From an uncultured Collinsella sp. (GTDB taxonomy: Bacteria; Actinomycetota; Coriobacteriia; Coriobacteriales; Coriobacteriaceae), in NCBI GenBank assembly GCA_900541125.1, contig UQIK01000009.1, positions 1-64,000 on the forward strand: DNA of 64,000 bases, written 5' to 3'. The notes under the pieces were generated by a model. The model worked only from the letters and a program-made list of their open reading frames with translations, made no database searches and was not told the DNA's origin. This document shows, in pieces, positions 1-8,215 of the stretch (position 1 is its first letter; the number at the start of each line of letters is the position of its first letter). The translations under genes and the position numbers were made by a program.

Positions 1-56
1 GCGCCCTTGAAGTTGAACGTCAGATTGTCCAAATGCGGCCCGCGCAGCGTCGAGCA

Positions 57-84
57 GTTACGGCGTTTGGTAAAACGCCGTAAC
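57..84. terminator. Perfect hairpin overlapping the pyrE stop codon
   Basis: GTTACGGCGTTT (57-68) and its exact reverse complement (73-84) are separated by GGTA. The first base of the pyrE stop anticodon triplet lies in the right arm. No T-run follows on either strand, so this may be a weak terminator or an mRNA 3' end stabiliser. The 56 bases to its left are open on the minus strand without a visible start and could not be assigned. Confidence 0.6.
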
Positions 85-764
85 TAACGTGCTCCGTACT
101 GCTCGTAGTAGGCGTCGATGGCGGCCTTGAGCTCGTCGTCGATGACGACCTTGCCGTCGATCTCGTGGTTGTAGAGGGTCTCGACGACCTCGGCCATGGA
201 GACGATGCTCGCGACGGGGAAACCGTACTTGGCCTCGATCTCCTTCTGCGCGGTGGTCACGCCACCCTTGCCGACCTCCATGCGGTTGAGGGACACGATC
301 AGGCCCTTGATTTCGACGTCGGCAGCAGCCTTGACCTTGGGATAGGTCTCGTCGATGGACTTGCCGCTGGTGGTGACGTCCTCGACCATGACCACGCGGT
401 CGCCGTCCTGGGGCTCGTAGCCCAGCAGGTTGCCCTTGTCGGCACCGTGGTCCTTAGCCTCCTTGCGGTCGCAGCAGTACTTGACCTCCTTGCCGTACAG
501 CTCGTGGTAGGCAATTGCGGTCACGACGGCCAGCGGAATACCCTTGTAGGCCGGTCCAAACAGCACATCAAAGTCGTCGCCAAAGTTATCGTGGATGGCC
601 TGGGCGTAATACTCGCCCAGCTTCTTGAGCTGGTAGCCCGTCACGTAAGCGCCGGCGTTCATAAAAAACGGGGACTGACGGCCGCTCTTGAGCGTAAAGC
701 TGCCGAACTTAAGAACGTCGGACTCGACCATAAACTTGATGAACTCTTGCTTGTAAGCCTCCAT
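84..764 (-). CDS. pyrE: Orotate phosphoribosyltransferase
   Basis: This 226-aa protein transfers phosphoribose from PRPP to orotate, giving OMP, in cytosolic de novo pyrimidine synthesis. The PRPP-binding signature VVMVEDVTTSGKS lies at about residues 124-136, with the basic orotate/PRPP region (YCCDRKEAKDHG) before it. Length and layout fit the long bacterial PyrE type. The ATG has a GAGGAG Shine-Dalgarno five bases upstream. No other pyr gene is visible; operon partners, if any, lie left of the window. A perfect hairpin overlaps the stop codon. Confidence 0.95.
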   Translation of the reverse strand: MEAYKQEFIKFMVESDVLKFGSFTLKSGRQSPFFMNAGAYVTGYQLKKLGEYYAQAIHDNFGDDFDVLFGPAYKGIPLAVVTAIAYHELYGKEVKYCCDRKEAKDHGADKGNLLGYEPQDGDRVVMVEDVTTSGKSIDETYPKVKAAADVEIKGLIVSLNRMEVGKGGVTTAQKEIEAKYGFPVASIVSMAEVVETLYNHEIDGKVVIDDELKAAIDAYYEQYGAR

Positions 765-890
765 GCGGGCTCCTCTCGTAATCGCGTACGTGCCTTCCAG
801 TTTAGCGCAGGCGAAGCGTCGATGCGGGCGCGCTTTGGGGCCACGGCATTCTGTAAAGGCTTTGTCAGGGGAAATGGTTTTCCAAACAAT

Positions 891-923
891 GGGGTTGACA
901 TGTCAAACCCCCTCATCAAGAAT
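891..923 (+). promoter_or_regulatory. Probable mgtA promoter with palindromic operator
   Basis: TTGACA (895-900) and AAGAAT (918-923) are 17 bases apart. The -35 sits inside a near-palindrome, GGGGTTGACA/TGTCAAACCCC (891-911), broken by one extra A, which looks like a repressor site. Transcription from here would give a leader of roughly 270 bases before mgtA. The regulator is not identifiable from sequence. Confidence 0.5.
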
Positions 924-990
924 ACGGGCGGATTAAAAAGGGGTACAAGATACCCAAAGTGCGCTGCGCTCAGCCTTTAGGAGGTGTGCC

Positions 991-1062
991 ATGGAAGGCA
1001 GTCCTAGTCGAAAAACCTGCATGTCGCCCTCGGCACGCCGCGAGGACTCCGCACACGCATAA
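991..1062 (+). CDS. Small upstream ORF in the mgtA leader (candidate leader peptide)
   Basis: A 23-codon frame begins MEGSPSRKTC and ends in TAA. It is preceded by AGGAGGTG six bases before the ATG, as strong a ribosome site as any in the window. It is 139 bases upstream of mgtA and is followed 27 bases later by a 9-bp hairpin (1089-1116) and a T6 tract (1148-1153). Mg2+ transporter genes elsewhere use leader peptides to sense translation or Mg2+ (Salmonella mgtL is the known example). There is no sequence similarity to MgtL, so the role here is inferred from position only. Confidence 0.5.
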   Translation: MEGSPSRKTCMSPSARREDSAHA

Positions 1063-1088
1063 ACGCCACCGGCAGATCGCCAAAACCA

Positions 1089-1116
1089 CCACAAAGGCGC
1101 GCTGCACCCTTTGTGG
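1089..1116 (+). promoter_or_regulatory. Hairpin in the mgtA leader
   Basis: CCACAAAGG (1089-1097) pairs perfectly with CCTTTGTGG (1108-1116). The stem is the same as that of the palindromes at 16335 and 17758, but the loop lacks GGGGACAGGCA. A T6 tract follows 31 bases later, so attenuation is possible. Confidence 0.5.
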
Positions 1117-1201
1117 GCTCAAGAGCTTGACGTGAGCGACATCTAGGTTTTTTGAAGCAAATACGACACGTACGCTAACTCCCCTCAACAAGGAGGACCC
1201 T

Positions 1202-3970
1202 ATGCTGATGCTCAAAACCGTCACGGTACTCGAAGCCATCTCCAAGCGCCGCCGCACGGCGCGCCCTGCCGCTCATACCGGCCTATCCAAGAACACCATA
1301 TTCGCCGCCACCCATAGTGCCGAGGACGCCCTCGTACTGCTTGACTCCACGGCAAACGGCCTCACCGTCGAGCAGGCAACTGAGCGCCTGAACGCCGTCG
1401 GCCCCAACACCATCGAGGCAACGACCAAAACGCTCGCCCGCCGCATCGCCGACGCGTTCATCGATCCCTTCGCCGGCATCCTCGCCGCGCTCGCGCTGGT
1501 CTCGCTCTACATCGACGTGCTCGCCGTACCCGAGCCGCAGCGCGACCCCTCCACGGTCATCGTCATCGGCATCATGCTGCTGGTATCGGGCGGCATGAAG
1601 TTTATCCAGGAAGCCCGCAGCGGCAATGCGGCCGAGGCCCTCAAGGACCTGGTCTCCAACACTTGCACCGCCCTGCGCGACGGCGAGCGCATCGAGATCC
1701 CCTTCGACGAGCTCGTCCCCGGCGATGTAATCCGTCTCTCTGCCGGCGATATGGTGCCGGCAGACGCCCGCATCATCACCGCGCGCGACCTGTTTGTGAT
1801 CGAGTCCGCACTCACCGGCGAGAGCGAGGCCGTCGAGAAGACCACCGCCGTCACCGTCGTCGAGGGCGCCGACGGCTCCGCACTGCCACTCTCTGCCTGC
1901 AAGAACATCGTCTTTACCGGCACCTCCGTGCAAAACGGCGCCGCCATGGCGCTTGTCGTTGCCACCGGCTCGGACACCTACCTGGGCGGCATCGCCAAGA
2001 TGCTCAACGGGCGCGGCGAAAAAAGCGCGTTTGACCGCGGCGTCTCGAGCGTCTCCATGCTGCTGGTGCGCCTGATGCTCGTTATGGCGCCGGCCGTCTT
2101 TGCCATCAACGCCGCCACCAAGGGCAACGTCATCGACGCGCTGCTGTTCGCCACGAGCGTGGCCGTGGGCATCACGCCGCAGATGCTTCCCGTCATCGTG
2201 ACCACGAGCCTGTCGCAGGGCGCCAAGGACCTCGCCCGTCGCCAGGTTATCGTCAAGGAGCTGCCGGCGATTCAAAACCTCGGAGCGATGGACGTCCTGT
2301 GCTGCGACAAGACCGGCACCCTCACCGAAGACCGCATCGTGCTCGAGCGCTACCTCAACACCGATGGCAACGAGGACGCGCGCGTGCTGCGCCATGCGTT
2401 TTTGAACAGCTTCTTCCAGACCGGCCTCAAAAATCTTATCGACCTGGCCGTAATCGACCGTGCCGATGTGACACCCTCGACCGTCGCACCCGATTCCATG
2501 CTGGGCCAGAGCCTGCGCGACCGCTACACCAAGGTCGACGAGGTTCCCTTCGATTTCTCGCGCCGTCGCCTGAGCGTAGTTGTCGCCGACGCCCAAGGCA
2601 AAACCCAGATGGTTACCAAGGGCGCCGCCGAGGAAATGCTCGAGATCTGCTCCTTTGTCGAGATCGATGGCATCGCTCAGCCGCTCACCGACGAGAAGCT
2701 CGCCCAGATTCGCAAGCAGATCGCCGGACTTAACGCCGAGGGCCTACGCGTAATTGCCGTGGCGCAGAAGACCAATCCGCGCTGCGTGGGCGAGTTTGGC
2801 ATCGCCGACGAGTGCGACATGGTGCTGATGGGCTTTTTGGCCTTCCTCGATCCGCCCAAAGCAAGTGCCGCGGGCGCCGTCGCCACCCTCGAGGCCAAGG
2901 GCGTGGCGGTCAAGGTCCTAACCGGCGACAACGACCGCGTCGCCGCCACCGTCTGCGAGCAGATTGGTATCGATGCGAGCAACGTCTTGCTCGGCTCCGA
3001 GATCGATGCGCTCGATGACGCCGAACTTGCCAAGCGCGCCGAGAAAACCCACCTCTTCGCCAAGCTCTCGCCGCTGCAGAAGGCGCGCCTGGTACGTGTC
3101 ATGCGCGAGATGCTCGGCCACACCGTGGGCTTTATGGGCGACGGCATCAACGACGCCGCCGCCATGCGTGCGAGCGATTGCGGCATCTCGGTCGATTCGG
3201 CCGTCGATATTGCCAAGGAATCCGCCGATATCATCTTGCTTCAGAAGGACCTGGGCGTGCTCGAGCGCAGCATCATCGAAGGCCGCCGCACTTACGGCAA
3301 CCTGCTCAAGTACCTCAAGACCACGGTGAGCTCCAACTTTGGCAATGTGCTGTCCGTGACCGTCGCGAGCCTGTTCTTGCCGTTTTTGCCCATGAGCGCC
3401 CTGCAGCTGGTACTGCTGTCGCTGGTCTACGAGATCGTGTGCATCGCACTGCCGTGGGACACCGTCGATGACGCCTGGACTGCCCGCCCGCGTGCCTGGG
3501 ACGCCGCGTCCATCAAGGGCTTTATGCTCGAGCTGGGCCCCGTGAGCTCGCTGTTTGACATCGTGACCTTCGCCGCGCTCTTCTTTGTCGTGTGCCCCGC
3601 CGCCGTGGACGCAAGCTGGTCCGAGCTTGCCGCCGCGGGCGACGTCGCGGGTATGGCGACCTTTGCTGCGCTCTTCCAGAGCGGCTGGTTTGTCGAGTCC
3701 ATGTGGTCGCAGACACTCGTGGTCCACATGTTGCGCTCCCCGAATCTGCCGAGCCCGCGCGACCACGCCGCGCCCGCATTGTGCGTTCTTACCGTGCTGG
3801 GCCTGGCGCTCGTCACCTGGCTGCCGGCAAGCCCCATCGCCGATGCGCTCGGCCTCATGCCGCTGCCCACGAGCTTTTTTGGGCTGCTCATTGGCATCGT
3901 TACCGCCTATATCGCGCTCACCCAGCTGGCAAAGTGCCGCTACATTGCCCGCCACGGCGAGCTGCTGTAG
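1202..3970 (+). CDS. mgtA: Magnesium-translocating P-type ATPase (MgtA family)
   Basis: This 922-aa P3B-type ATPase imports Mg2+ across the cytoplasmic membrane. The phosphorylation motif DKTGTLT is at about residue 369; TGES (actuator domain), KGAAEEML (nucleotide domain) and GDGINDAAAM (hinge) are all present in order. Two N-terminal transmembrane segments, a central pair and about six C-terminal segments match MgtA/MgtB. The ATG follows AAGGAGG. It is a single-gene unit with a long leader carrying a small ORF and hairpin, which suggests post-initiation control. A low-complexity CTGCCGTTGCC tract (about 3995-4060) follows the stop. Confidence 0.95.
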   Translation: MLMLKTVTVLEAISKRRRTARPAAHTGLSKNTIFAATHSAEDALVLLDSTANGLTVEQATERLNAVGPNTIEATTKTLARRIADAFIDPFAGILAALALVSLYIDVLAVPEPQRDPSTVIVIGIMLLVSGGMKFIQEARSGNAAEALKDLVSNTCTALRDGERIEIPFDELVPGDVIRLSAGDMVPADARIITARDLFVIESALTGESEAVEKTTAVTVVEGADGSALPLSACKNIVFTGTSVQNGAAMALVVATGSDTYLGGIAKMLNGRGEKSAFDRGVSSVSMLLVRLMLVMAPAVFAINAATKGNVIDALLFATSVAVGITPQMLPVIVTTSLSQGAKDLARRQVIVKELPAIQNLGAMDVLCCDKTGTLTEDRIVLERYLNTDGNEDARVLRHAFLNSFFQTGLKNLIDLAVIDRADVTPSTVAPDSMLGQSLRDRYTKVDEVPFDFSRRRLSVVVADAQGKTQMVTKGAAEEMLEICSFVEIDGIAQPLTDEKLAQIRKQIAGLNAEGLRVIAVAQKTNPRCVGEFGIADECDMVLMGFLAFLDPPKASAAGAVATLEAKGVAVKVLTGDNDRVAATVCEQIGIDASNVLLGSEIDALDDAELAKRAEKTHLFAKLSPLQKARLVRVMREMLGHTVGFMGDGINDAAAMRASDCGISVDSAVDIAKESADIILLQKDLGVLERSIIEGRRTYGNLLKYLKTTVSSNFGNVLSVTVASLFLPFLPMSALQLVLLSLVYEIVCIALPWDTVDDAWTARPRAWDAASIKGFMLELGPVSSLFDIVTFAALFFVVCPAAVDASWSELAAAGDVAGMATFAALFQSGWFVESMWSQTLVVHMLRSPNLPSPRDHAAPALCVLTVLGLALVTWLPASPIADALGLMPLPTSFFGLLIGIVTAYIALTQLAKCRYIARHGELL

Positions 3971-4070
3971 CAAGTAGACGGAAAACACCCTGCCAGCTGC
4001 CGTTGCCACTACCACAGCTGCCAACGCCGCTGCCGTTGCCTCTGCCGCCGCCGCAGTCTATCCCCCCAGC

Positions 4071-4137
4071 AGTTGCGGTGAAATAGTTCCTGTTTAAAGC
4101 CCCGTGACTTTAATTTAGGGACTATTCCACCGCAACT
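4071..4137. repeat. 67-bp imperfect palindrome between convergent genes
   Basis: AGTTGCGGTGAAATAGTTCC (4071-4090) pairs with GGGACTATTCCACCGCAACT (4118-4137) at 18 of 20 positions around a 27-base AT-rich centre. It lies between the stops of mgtA and the LuxR-type gene and may end transcription from both sides. It appears once in this window. Confidence 0.75.
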
Positions 4138-4151
4138 TATTGGGAGGTTAG

Positions 4152-5696
4152 CTAGTCCTTGGGTGTCCAGGACCAGAAGAAGTTGATAAGGGCCACACGC
4201 GAGGCGGTACCGGCCTTTTTGTTGATCGAGGAAATGTGGCGATAGAGCGTGGAGCGCGAAAGAAAGAGCGTTGTGGCGATGTCCTGAACGCTCTGGTCCG
4301 AAACGACCAAGACCTCAAGAATATCGCGCTCGCGCTCTGTAAGCCCAAAGGTGGCGACGAAGGCATCAAGGCGTTCATCGGACGTGAGCTCCGCTGCCTC
4401 CACGGGCTCGGGGTCGGAGCATGTGAGCGCAAGATCCCCACCAAGATCGTCGGTGGCAAGCGGCAGTCCGTCCCGCATCGCGGCATCATCGGCCCGTTGC
4501 CCCAACTGCCCCAGCAGCGTAATCGCAATGCCCACAAACATCACGAGCGCCGCACCGACCGCAGCCAGCACATTTTGACTCGAGATAATCGCCACTGCCG
4601 GCGCCGTCACGAACATCGAGCACACGTTGTTGACGACGCGACCCATGCACGGCCAAAAATATGACCAGCGCGCATAGAGCGAGACGGCGGCATATTTTGT
4701 GGTAAAGAACACCACGAAAAAGCCCAAGCCCAGATAAAAGATGATCGTGGCAGCAAGCTCGTTGCCGCCATTGCCATCGACGATGAGCACAAAGAACGAA
4801 AGCGTGGACAGTATGGCGGCACATGTCATGCCGATATTCATATACGAGCGGCCGTGCAGGTCAAATAGTGCGCCAGCGACCAACGAGCTCACGACAAGCA
4901 GCAGGCGCGGCCAATCGCCCAAATCGACGGCTCCGACAGCATGCAGGGTCGTGAAGCCCGCGTTGAGAGCGGCGAATACGCCGGAAAGATACGCCGTCGC
5001 CACGGTCAGGCGAACTACGGCGCGACGGAATGCCGCCTTTGCCTCGGGATCGTCATGCCACTTGGCGCCATATTCCAGAGCATCTACCGAAAGCCCGGCA
5101 GCACTGGGTTCAAAGTTGGGATTGGACTCGTCGCGCAGCTTGGCGCGTCGGGCACCGTGGAGCAACGCCACCTGCGCGATCGCGCAGACGACCAGAACAG
5201 CCTGCTGAGGAATGCCGGCAGGCATCACCATGTGGTTGAGCACCTGCACCAGAACGCCCATGGCGTAGGAAAGTGCAGCCGCACGCGCCAAGCAGGGCGT
5301 CCGTGCAAAGCGCCGCGCAAAGTTTGCATGGGCAGTCGATCCGCAGTAGCCCAGCGCGCAGCACGCCACCAAACCGCCGGCAATTACCACCTCAACCTGA
5401 ACCGCCATAATCAACAGCAGCAATGCCGCCACCAGCAAAACGCCCGTGACGTCACTCGTTGCGTCGATAGCATGGGGACGGCGATAGTACAGAATGGGAC
5501 GCACAAAGAAGCCAATCACGCTCGCGCCGATGACAAGGCTCTCATAAATAACGACCTCGTTCGGAGACACGAACTCGGCCATGCGCACATCAAAAAGATA
5601 CTCGCACGCCAAAAACGTGAAGAAGAACAGCGCCAGGCATATAATCTCCCGAATGCCCCGACGCAAATATGCGGTTGTGTCTCTCATGCCCCTCAT
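4152..5696 (-). CDS. LuxR-family regulator with polytopic membrane domain
   Basis: This 514-aa protein has about ten to twelve hydrophobic segments (residues ~10-420) followed by a LuxR/GerE helix-turn-helix (LTERERDILEVLVVSDQSVQ onward, about residues 445-510). Fusion of an MFS-like membrane domain to a LuxR DNA-binding domain is a hallmark of the large Coriobacteriia regulator family. It presumably senses a ligand at the membrane and binds DNA from there; ligand and targets are unknown. A longer frame starts at a TTG (5717), but the ATG at 5696 has GGGGG six to seven bases upstream and was preferred. It converges with mgtA. Confidence 0.85.
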   Translation of the reverse strand: MRGMRDTTAYLRRGIREIICLALFFFTFLACEYLFDVRMAEFVSPNEVVIYESLVIGASVIGFFVRPILYYRRPHAIDATSDVTGVLLVAALLLLIMAVQVEVVIAGGLVACCALGYCGSTAHANFARRFARTPCLARAAALSYAMGVLVQVLNHMVMPAGIPQQAVLVVCAIAQVALLHGARRAKLRDESNPNFEPSAAGLSVDALEYGAKWHDDPEAKAAFRRAVVRLTVATAYLSGVFAALNAGFTTLHAVGAVDLGDWPRLLLVVSSLVAGALFDLHGRSYMNIGMTCAAILSTLSFFVLIVDGNGGNELAATIIFYLGLGFFVVFFTTKYAAVSLYARWSYFWPCMGRVVNNVCSMFVTAPAVAIISSQNVLAAVGAALVMFVGIAITLLGQLGQRADDAAMRDGLPLATDDLGGDLALTCSDPEPVEAAELTSDERLDAFVATFGLTERERDILEVLVVSDQSVQDIATTLFLSRSTLYRHISSINKKAGTASRVALINFFWSWTPKD

Positions 5697-5881
5697 GGTT
5701 AACCCCCAGCCGCTCAATTGTCTGGAAAACTATTTTAATAAAGAACCAGTCTCAATATCGAAGCCGAGCTCGAAATGCTGCAAATTTGACCCCAGCCGTT
5801 CACGTCACACCGCGGTTTTGAGCCGCATGGACCAGAAGGGACGCGCGCGACCTCTAGCTCGGCCAGGAGTGTCTCCAACTA

Positions 5882-5912
5882 CCACTCATTTAAGTACGTC
5901 CCCAATGAGTGG
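5882..5912 (-). repeat. REP-like hairpin, CCACTCATT stem
   Basis: CCACTCATT and AATGAGTGG enclose TAAGTACGTCCCC. In reverse complement the loop is GGGGACGTACTTA, the shared signature of this family. The same stem recurs at 35562-35590 in the opposite orientation. Confidence 0.8.
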
Positions 5913-5929
5913 CCGAAGAGTGCCCCCGC

Positions 5930-5964
5930 GACTAGTCGTTTAAGTACGTCCCCAATGACTAGTC
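5930..5964 (-). repeat. REP-like hairpin, GACTAGTC stem
   Basis: GACTAGTCGTT and AATGACTAGTC enclose the identical loop TAAGTACGTCCCC. The stem differs from its neighbour at 5882 while the loop is unchanged, so stem and loop vary independently. Confidence 0.8.
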
Positions 5965-6082
5965 AAAAATGGGCCATGTGTCCCAGTTGTGGAGACTCCT
6001 TGAGCCGTCTGGGTATCGCGAAGGATCGCGCACTCCCCCATCATCAAAAGTGACACACGCTACCAGTTGATGGGAGGCAGCC

Positions 6083-6820
6083 ATGGGCTTCTTTGACAAG
6101 ATGTTCGAGAAGAAAGAGTGCGCGATTTGCGGTACCGAGCTGGGACTTCTAGGTAAGACAAAAATCAATGAAGGCTACCTGTGCAAAGAGTGCGCCGGCA
6201 AGCTCTCCCCCTACTTTCACGGCTATCGCTCCAGCACCGCAGACGATATCCGTGAGCAACTCGCCTACCGCGAGGCCAACGCCGAGCGCCTGTCTTCGTT
6301 CAACCCCACGCGCACGCTTGCTGCCGGGCGCACCAATATTATGCTCGATGAGGACGCGGGCCTGCTGATCATCACTTCGCAGAGCCGCTGGCGCGACGCC
6401 AATCCCGACATCATCGAGTTCTCGCAGGTACTCGGCTGCGATATGGATATCGACGAGCATCGCACCGAGATCTATCGCGAGACCAAGGACGGCGAGCGCG
6501 AGAGCTACAACCCGCCGCGCTACGACCTGGATTACGACTTTAATCTGACCATCCACGTCAACACGCCGTACTTTACCGAGATCAACCTGCGCGTGAACGA
6601 CTCCACCATCGATCAGCGCGGCTCCATCGAATACCGCGAGGCCAAGCGCCAGGCAACCGAGGTCCGCGACGCACTGGTGCAGCTGCGCCAGGAGACGCGT
6701 GACAGCGTCGTGGCCGCCAAGGCCCCCAAGACCGCGGTGACCTGCCCCTTCTGCGGTGCAACCACCATTCCCGATGCCAGTGGGCGCTGCGAATACTGCG
6801 GCGGCGCCATCGGCGCATAG
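6083..6820 (+). CDS. DUF4428-type protein with N- and C-terminal zinc ribbons
   Basis: This 245-aa soluble protein starts with a zinc-ribbon (CAICGTELGL...CKEC, residues ~12-37) of the DUF4428 kind and ends with a second one (CPFCGATTIPDASGRCEYCG). The middle is a beta-rich domain of unknown function. The ATG has a GGGAGG site. It is the first gene of a four-gene same-strand cluster with the TFIIB-type zinc-ribbon, SPFH and lipoprotein genes. It probably acts with the SPFH protein at the membrane, but the biochemical role is unknown. Confidence 0.8.
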   Translation: MGFFDKMFEKKECAICGTELGLLGKTKINEGYLCKECAGKLSPYFHGYRSSTADDIREQLAYREANAERLSSFNPTRTLAAGRTNIMLDEDAGLLIITSQSRWRDANPDIIEFSQVLGCDMDIDEHRTEIYRETKDGERESYNPPRYDLDYDFNLTIHVNTPYFTEINLRVNDSTIDQRGSIEYREAKRQATEVRDALVQLRQETRDSVVAAKAPKTAVTCPFCGATTIPDASGRCEYCGGAIGA

Positions 6821-6844
6821 CCTCCGGCAGCGAAAGGACCGATC

Positions 6845-8167
6845 ATGGCCTTCGAGAGCGTTAACTATCAGTGCCCCGCGTGTGGCGGCCCCCTTCACTT
6901 TGCCAGTGCCGAGCAAAAGCTCGTCTGCGACTACTGCGATTCTCGTTTTGAAGTCGAAGAAGTCGAGGCCCTCTATCGCGAGCGCCAGGACAAGGCAGAT
7001 GCCAAAGCCGATGCAGCAGCCGCAACGCCCAAGCCCGTCGCCGACGACGCGGTGCAGGAACTCGCCCAAAACGCCGGCTACATCTGCTCGTCGTGCGGCG
7101 CCGAGCTCGTGTCCGACGGCACCGTCGCCGTCACCACCTGCCCGTACTGCGGCAACTCCGCCGTGGCGCCCGGCCAGCTCTCTGGCGACTTCTCGCCCGA
7201 CCTGGTGATTCCGTTTAAGCTCGGGCGCGATGACGTCACGGCCGCACTCAAGGAACACTACAAGGGCAAGATCTTGCTGCCCAAGAGCTTTGTCACCGGC
7301 AACCACATCGACGAGGTCCAAGGTGTCTACGTGCCGTTTTGGCTCTACGGCGCCCGCGTTGACGGCGAAGTGTACTTTGACGCGACCAACGAGACCGTGA
7401 CCGAGGAATCCGACCGCACCGTCACGACCACCGACCACTACGATGCCTATCGCAAGGGCAATATCTCGTTTAAGCGCGTGCCCGTCGACGGATCATCCAA
7501 GATGCCCGACGGCCACATGGACGCCATCGAGCCGTTTGACTACGACGCACTGCGTCCGTTCTCGGTCGCATATATGCCCGGCTACATCGCCAACCGTTAC
7601 GACGAGGACTGCGAGACCTGCAAGGCGCGCGCCGAGCGCCGTATGGAAGAAAGCACAATCTCGGCCCTGCGCGAGACCGTCGTCGACGAATACGACGATG
7701 CCACGGTCGAAAGCAAGCAGCTCGACTACACCTGGGAAGACAGCGACTACGCCCTGTTCCCCGTCTGGATGCTCTCCACCTCGTGGAACGGCAAGAGCTA
7801 CCTGTTTGCCATGAACGGCCAGACCGGCCGCTTGGTCGGCGAGCTCCCCTGCTCCAAGCCCAAGCTCGTCATCGCCTCGGTGCTGTTCTTTATGATCGGA
7901 TTTATCCTCTCCCAGATTCTCTTTATGGGGGAATACGCCTTCGATCCGGATTACCTCACCTTTGATATCGAGGGCATCCTCATCAATATCATCGCGCCGC
8001 TGATCATCGTGATTATCGGAGACGTGCTACTGGTAGGCCAGCTCAAGACGGCCAACGAAGCAACCTGTGCCGATGAGTATTGTGGCGAGCTCGACCTGAC
8101 CGAGAAACACGACACCTTCAGCCACACCGAGACCACCGTTGTCATGAAAGACGACAAGGACGACTAA
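6845..8167 (+). CDS. TFIIB-type zinc-ribbon membrane protein
   Basis: This 440-aa protein has two Cys4 ribbons near the N-terminus (CPACGG...CDYC at ~10-30 and CSSCGAEL...CPYCG at ~80-105), a ~230-residue domain and two C-terminal transmembrane helices (about residues 340-365 and 375-400). Proteins of this architecture are often neighbours of SPFH-domain (YdjI-like) genes, as here. It starts 24 bases after the upstream gene with a GAAAGGACC site. The function is unknown; a membrane-anchored scaffold or adaptor is the best guess. Confidence 0.8.
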   Translation: MAFESVNYQCPACGGPLHFASAEQKLVCDYCDSRFEVEEVEALYRERQDKADAKADAAAATPKPVADDAVQELAQNAGYICSSCGAELVSDGTVAVTTCPYCGNSAVAPGQLSGDFSPDLVIPFKLGRDDVTAALKEHYKGKILLPKSFVTGNHIDEVQGVYVPFWLYGARVDGEVYFDATNETVTEESDRTVTTTDHYDAYRKGNISFKRVPVDGSSKMPDGHMDAIEPFDYDALRPFSVAYMPGYIANRYDEDCETCKARAERRMEESTISALRETVVDEYDDATVESKQLDYTWEDSDYALFPVWMLSTSWNGKSYLFAMNGQTGRLVGELPCSKPKLVIASVLFFMIGFILSQILFMGEYAFDPDYLTFDIEGILINIIAPLIIVIIGDVLLVGQLKTANEATCADEYCGELDLTEKHDTFSHTETTVVMKDDKDD

Positions 8168-8215
8168 GCAATCCAACCAATACCACCCGGCCTTTGACGA
8201 GAAAGGAAGATCACC

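Larger units (their letters stand above)
5718..6082. other. Intergenic region with two GGGGAC-loop palindromes
   Basis: This 365-bp gap separates two divergent genes. It contains two REP-like hairpins (5882-5912 and 5930-5964) and presumably both promoters, though none is clear. No gene-sized frame with a ribosome site is visible. Confidence 0.6.

Noticed and set aside
1..56. Partial gene at the left edge
   Set aside because: The minus strand is open for 18 codons but has no start or recognisable motif, so nothing can be claimed.
930..1201. M-box (Mg2+) riboswitch before mgtA
   Set aside because: I could not find the conserved M-box blocks; only a small ORF and a simple hairpin are visible. 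A covariance-model search would settle it.
1283..2596. 437-codon minus-strand frame within mgtA
   Set aside because: Antisense shadow with biased Gly/Val/Asp composition; mgtA motifs are intact on the plus strand.
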